A DNA stretch of 63,550 nt. It comes from Faecalibacterium longum CLA-AA-H243 (GTDB taxonomy: Bacteria > Bacillota > Clostridia > Oscillospirales > Ruminococcaceae). The translations under genes were made by a program, and so were the position numbers. Under the pieces are notes generated by a model that worked only from the letters and a program-made list of their open reading frames with translations, did not search any database and was not told where the DNA came from. Positions 60,254 to 63,550 of the stretch are shown piece after piece (the stretch's first letter is position 1; each line of letters opens with the position of its first letter). The stretch covers positions 1-63,550 of the forward strand of contig NZ_JAJEQG010000013.1 of assembly GCF_020687245.1 (NCBI RefSeq), given 5' to 3'.

Positions 60254-60303
60254 GGATGCGCATCCAGCCAAAAAGCCATTTATGTAACTGCGTGCGCACG
60301 CAG
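60254..60303 (-). other. Two perfect palindromes between PCAT and mam-like 1
   Basis: CTGCGTGCGCACGCAG (60288-60303) and GGATGCGCATCC (60254-60265). As RNA hairpins on the minus-strand transcript they could stabilise the mam-like message or partly terminate; only short T-runs follow. Confidence 0.5.
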
Positions 60304-60313
60304 CTGCAACGAA

Positions 60314-62653
60314 TTAGTAGGTGATGGACTCGCCATCGTCCTCGTCCTCCACCACCTTGGCGGCAGAGACAGGGGCTGCGGGCTTCGACCCGCGCTTCTT
60401 ATCGCGGAAGATGCCCTGCTGCAGGCTCCAGAGCTCATAATACTTGCCCTGCTTTTCCAGCAGCTCTTCGTGGGTGCCGCGCTCTACGATCTCGCCGTGG
60501 TCCATGACCAGGATGAGGTCACAATCACGGATGGTGGAGAGGCGGTGGGCGACGATCAGCATCGAGCGGTCTGCAAGCTGGTTGTAGATCATATCAAAGA
60601 TGGTATTCTCTGTGCCAAAGTCCAGACTGCTGGTGGATTCGTCCAGGATATAGAGGTTCGCATCCTTCAGGAAGGCACGGGCCAGTGCAAGGCGCTGCTT
60701 CTCACCGCCTGAGAGGCCGTTGCCGGCTTCTTCCAGATAGGTGTTGTACTGCAGCGGCAGCTTGCGGATGAACTCGTGGGCATCTGCCTTCTTGGCAGCG
60801 GCCTTGACCTCATCGAGGCTGGCTTCCGGTCGGGAAATGCGAATGTTGTCGTAGATGGTCTTGCTGAACAGCTCGACGTTCTGGGGGACATAGGCGATGG
60901 CACGGCGGACGGATGCATTGCTGTACTCGTCCAGATCGACGCCGCCTACGCTGATGGTACCGCTTTCCGGCTCATAATACTTGAGCAGGAGTTTGGTGAT
61001 GGTGGATTTGCCGCTGCCGCTGCTGCCCACCAGTGCCACCTTCTTGCCATAGGGGATGGTGAAGGAGACGTGGCTCAGGGCCGGGGAACGGCTGCCGTAG
61101 CGGAAGGAGACATCCTTGAACTCAATGTCACCGTCGATTTTTTCCATCTCGGTGTATTCGCGGGTCTCGTCCTGCTCGGACTCATAATCCATGATCTCGG
61201 TCAGACGCTTGATGGAAATCTGGGCCTGCTGGATGGACATCTGCAGACTGACCAGCTCGCTGACCGGGTTCGTAAAGTAAGAGGAAAGAGTGCTGAACGC
61301 CATATAGCCGCCCAGCGTCATCTCACCATTCAGCACCTGCATGATACCCACATAAGAGGTGACCATACCGAGGATGGTGGTGATGAGGGTGGAGATAAGG
61401 GACTGCACCGTGCTGATCTTGCTGGAGCGCAGGCTTATCTTCAGGCTCTTGATGTATTCCCGCTCCAGAGCTTCCAGCTCACGGTCCTCTTCGGCGTTGC
61501 ACTTGACGGTCTCGATGCCGCGGAGGCTCTCGATCATCTGGCTGTTGAGGATAGCAGACTGCTGCATGGTCTCTTCGTTGATGCGCTTGAAGGGCTGCTT
61601 GAAGATGAACACCAACAGGATGCTCAGCAGGGTGGTGAAAATCGAAATAGAGAAGAGGGTGGCATTCATCCGGAAGAGGATGACGCCGGTGACGCAGGCC
61701 ATCACGACATCCATCACGACGCTCAGCGCAATGCTGGTGAACACCGATTTGATGGTGCTGGCGTCGGAGTAGCGGGTGGTGATCTCGCCGGTCTTGCGGG
61801 TGGCAAAGAACTTCATGGGCAGTTTGAAAACATGCCCGAAGTAGCCCAGCATCAGGGGAATATCGACCTTGATGGACAGATAGATGAGCACCCACTGCCG
61901 CACCATACTGATGAGTGCGCTGGTGACGCTCACGATGCTGAACACCAGAATAACAGCCACCAACAGGCTCTTCAAGCCGTAGGGGAGTATCTCATCCATC
62001 AGTATTTTGTTATACATCGAGGATGCGATACCCAGAACGGTCATGATGACCGAGCTGAGGATGGCGTAGAAGAAAAGCTTTTTCTGCGGCAGCAGCAGGT
62101 CGAGGAAACGCTTGACCATGCTACCCTGTTTCTGCTTGCCTGCCTTGAACTCCGAGGTCGGGGTCATCAGGAGCAGAACGCCGGTAAAGTTCTTGTAGAA
62201 CTCGTCGAGTGAGATTTTTTTCAGCTCTTTTGCCGGGTCGCCGATGATGACGTAGTCGCGGCATCTGAACTTCTTTCCTTCGTCAGCGCACTTCTTGCGC
62301 TCCTCTTCCTGCCGGAGCATGTGCCGACGCCGCTCGCCGTCGTCTTTGATGGTGGTCTTCTTGAAGACCGTCACAAAGTGGGCCAGACCCTCGTCGGTGA
62401 TGACCTGTGCAATACAGGGAGTGGTAAATTCGCTGAGGAAGTTTTCCCGGTCTACGCGGACGGCGGCGGTGCTGAATCCCAGCTCCTGCGCTGCCTTTTC
62501 CATACCGGTCAGGTTTGTGCCTTTCAGGTCGGTACCCATCATGTCCCGCAGTCGGGTGATGGTGATCTCCTTTTTGTAATGGAGGCACACCATTGCGAGA
62601 CAGGCGGCAGCGCAGTCTGTGGTGTCGTGCTGCCGGACATAGGTATAACGCAT
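60314..62653 (-). CDS. Peptidase-containing ABC exporter (C39 peptidase, PCAT)
   Basis: A 779-residue exporter that cleaves double-glycine leaders and transports the product. The C39 domain has Q8, catalytic C14 (DTTDCAAACLA), H92 (GLAHFVTVFK) and D139 (IIGDPAKE). Between H92 and D139 is an unusual charged insertion at about 100-132 (with ERRRHMLRQEEERKKC). The membrane domain (about 190-480) has six helices, and the ATPase has Walker A GSSGSGKST (543-551), signature LSGGEKQ (647-653), Walker B LYILDE (667-672) and H703. The acidic C-terminal tail is EDEDDG-rich. Start 62653 with AAAGGAAG. It lies between two mam-like genes, its probable substrates. Confidence 0.95.
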   Translation of the reverse strand: MRYTYVRQHDTTDCAAACLAMVCLHYKKEITITRLRDMMGTDLKGTNLTGMEKAAQELGFSTAAVRVDRENFLSEFTTPCIAQVITDEGLAHFVTVFKKTTIKDDGERRRHMLRQEEERKKCADEGKKFRCRDYVIIGDPAKELKKISLDEFYKNFTGVLLLMTPTSEFKAGKQKQGSMVKRFLDLLLPQKKLFFYAILSSVIMTVLGIASSMYNKILMDEILPYGLKSLLVAVILVFSIVSVTSALISMVRQWVLIYLSIKVDIPLMLGYFGHVFKLPMKFFATRKTGEITTRYSDASTIKSVFTSIALSVVMDVVMACVTGVILFRMNATLFSISIFTTLLSILLVFIFKQPFKRINEETMQQSAILNSQMIESLRGIETVKCNAEEDRELEALEREYIKSLKISLRSSKISTVQSLISTLITTILGMVTSYVGIMQVLNGEMTLGGYMAFSTLSSYFTNPVSELVSLQMSIQQAQISIKRLTEIMDYESEQDETREYTEMEKIDGDIEFKDVSFRYGSRSPALSHVSFTIPYGKKVALVGSSGSGKSTITKLLLKYYEPESGTISVGGVDLDEYSNASVRRAIAYVPQNVELFSKTIYDNIRISRPEASLDEVKAAAKKADAHEFIRKLPLQYNTYLEEAGNGLSGGEKQRLALARAFLKDANLYILDESTSSLDFGTENTIFDMIYNQLADRSMLIVAHRLSTIRDCDLILVMDHGEIVERGTHEELLEKQGKYYELWSLQQGIFRDKKRGSKPAAPVSAAKVVEDEDDGESITY

Positions 62654-62905
62654 AGATGCTTCCTTTGTGGTTTCTATTTCAAAACGCCCGCCTTGTGGCT
62701 GAGGACGATTTGGCGAAGAAGAAAGGGCTTCCATTCCTGACGCCTCACCCGCTTCTCCAATAAAGCAGCATACAACTCTCTGCCTCGCACTGCCCTGCGA
62801 CAAAGCGGGGCAGAGAGTAGCTGCTATCAAAAGAAGGGAGCGCCTACCCTTTGATCATTTTGACCGGCCCGGAGAGGGGATTTTGACGTACCGTCTCCTA
62901 AACCT
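62654..62905 (-). promoter_or_regulatory. Long structured leader of the PCAT gene
   Basis: About 250 bases between the promoter and the start codon without a convincing gene. A nested hairpin lies at 62775-62818: outer stem ACTCTCTGCC / GGCAGAGAGT, inner stem TCGCA / TGCGA. I do not recognise a known riboswitch class in it. Confidence 0.5.
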
Positions 62906-62912
62906 TGGGCAT

Positions 62913-62941
62913 AGTATAACACATTCTGTCGGCTTCTTCAA
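62913..62941 (-). promoter_or_regulatory. Promoter of PCAT-mam-like 1
   Basis: Minus strand TTGAAG (62936-62941), 17 bases, TATACT (62913-62918) with extended TG. Bases 62942-63000 are very AT-rich. Confidence 0.75.
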
Positions 62942-63015
62942 GAGGACAATTTTTAATAAACCCTTAAATTTTGAAAAAAATGTGAAAAAAGTCTCAGTTT
63001 GGTAACAGGAAGGCA

Positions 63016-63054
63016 GCAAAAAGGAGCGGCGAATCTTTCGATTCGCCGCTCCTT
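63016..63054 (-). terminator. Terminator after mam-like 2
   Basis: Stem AGGAGCGGCGAATC / GATTCGCCGCTCCT with loop TTTC, followed on the minus strand by T5. It separates mam-like 2 from the PCAT promoter. Confidence 0.9.
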
Positions 63055-63085
63055 CAATAGCTCTTTGGGAAAATCTCAGATGAGA

Positions 63086-63478
63086 TTAGACATTGGTGCT
63101 GGCGACATTCTTGACAGTGAAGATCTTAGCGTCAGAAGTGCCCAGAGTGTAGACAACAGAAGCCAGACCCAGAGTGGTCATGATCTTGTTGCCGAAGTTC
63201 TGGTCGTCACCACCGGGAACACGACCAACCTTGTACAGAGCAGTGAGGCTGCCGTCGTCGCCGAACAGCTTGTTGTCATCGCCCCAGCTGCCGCTGAACA
63301 TGGTGCCCAGAGTAGCGTTGATCACACGCTGGAAGAAGCTGTTGCTGACCAGAGTGATAATGTTGGTGGAGAACTGCTTGACATTGGCAGCAGTCCATGC
63401 GTTGGGCAGGTAGTCAGCCACAGCGCCGCCGTAGACGACCTCTGCGTTCACAGCAGAGAAGTTTGCAGGCATCATCAT
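63086..63478 (-). CDS. MAM-like double-glycine-leader protein 2
   Basis: A 130-residue paralogue of mam-like 1. The leader MMMPANFSAVNAEVVYGG is identical to the other at 16 of 18 positions, and the 24 bases before the start codon, with the GGGAG site, are identical too (63479-63502 and 60200-60223). The core keeps ANVKQF, NIITLVSNSFFQ, MFSGSWGDDNKLFGDDG and LASVVYTLGTSDAKI. It differs just after Gly-Gly (five residues shorter) and in the C-terminal tail. It has its own terminator; its promoter is cut by or just at the window edge (a TATATT -10 near 63509-63514 has only a weak -35). Likely the first exported substrate of the neighbouring PCAT. Confidence 0.9.
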   Translation of the reverse strand: MMMPANFSAVNAEVVYGGAVADYLPNAWTAANVKQFSTNIITLVSNSFFQRVINATLGTMFSGSWGDDNKLFGDDGSLTALYKVGRVPGGDDQNFGNKIMTTLGLASVVYTLGTSDAKIFTVKNVASTNV

Positions 63479-63550
63479 AATGAATTACTCCCTTCAAATG
63501 AAAAAACGAATATAATCGGTCCCCTCCCGGTTGCGTAGGTTTTCCCGGTT

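Noticed and set aside
1-63550. tRNA, rRNA, tmRNA, SRP RNA genes or a replication origin
   Set aside because: No T-arm/CCA-like or other diagnostic sequence was noticed; a covariance-model scan (tRNAscan-SE, Infernal) would decide, and hits there would overturn this.

Overview
The window looks like a chromosomal segment of a GC-rich clostridial gut bacterium, most probably Faecalibacterium or a close relative in the Oscillospirales. The main reason is two genes near the right end whose products resemble MAM, the microbial anti-inflammatory molecule of Faecalibacterium prausnitzii. The YabO-YabP-YabQ-DivIC-YabR gene order and the Firmicutes-type rnpB, glmS ribozyme and promoters agree with this. 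No phage, insertion sequence with a transposase, CRISPR array, tRNA or rRNA gene was seen. Coding density is high on both strands.

Left part (1-12.5 kb): a one-carbon cluster (fau-fchA-folD on the minus strand, divergent from glyA) is followed by an orphan 78-residue peptide gene with a double-glycine leader. Then come pyk-luxS, deoB, an LCP-family wall protein with a NusG-II-like protein, glutamine-dependent nadE and the RNase P RNA. FolD lacks the lysine expected in its cyclohydrolase site, and FchA beside it could supply that step.

Middle (12.8-53.5 kb): an RluA-type pseudouridine synthase appears to share a palindromic -35 element with rnpB. It is followed by an M23/LysM/G5 wall hydrolase and a nucleoside salvage region (deoD, GNAT-Cdd fusion, BMP/NupOPQ transporter, pyrimidine-nucleoside phosphorylase) interrupted by a RelB-YoeB toxin-antitoxin pair. 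Next are trkA-trkH, comM-like yifB, phosphoglucomutase and a long collinear run: ispDF, cdaA, cdaR, a COG2509 flavoprotein, xpaC-like, recJ, rel, dtd, an MBL hydrolase, hemZ and a uridine-kinase-like gene. The block mazG-HU-rqcP-yabP-yabQ-divIC-yabR follows, then rlmL, a cysteine-poor DUF5685-like gene and a membrane protein.

Right part (53.5-63.5 kb): a glmS ribozyme sits in front of glmS. Beyond a strong bidirectional terminator lies the most interesting region, all on the minus strand: mam-like 2, a C39 peptidase-ABC exporter (PCAT), mam-like 1, a DUF559 gene inside an inverted-repeat-bounded cassette, a GyrI-like protein, an HlyD-type adaptor and a BIG2-domain membrane-anchored protein. 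The likely logic is that PCAT cleaves double-glycine leaders and exports MAM-like proteins, perhaps with the HlyD-like adaptor. The orphan peptide at 4.1 kb carries a related leader and may be another substrate.

A family of ~133-bp palindromic repeats with CAACCTCTC/GAGAGGTTG ends occurs as two full copies and several fragments.
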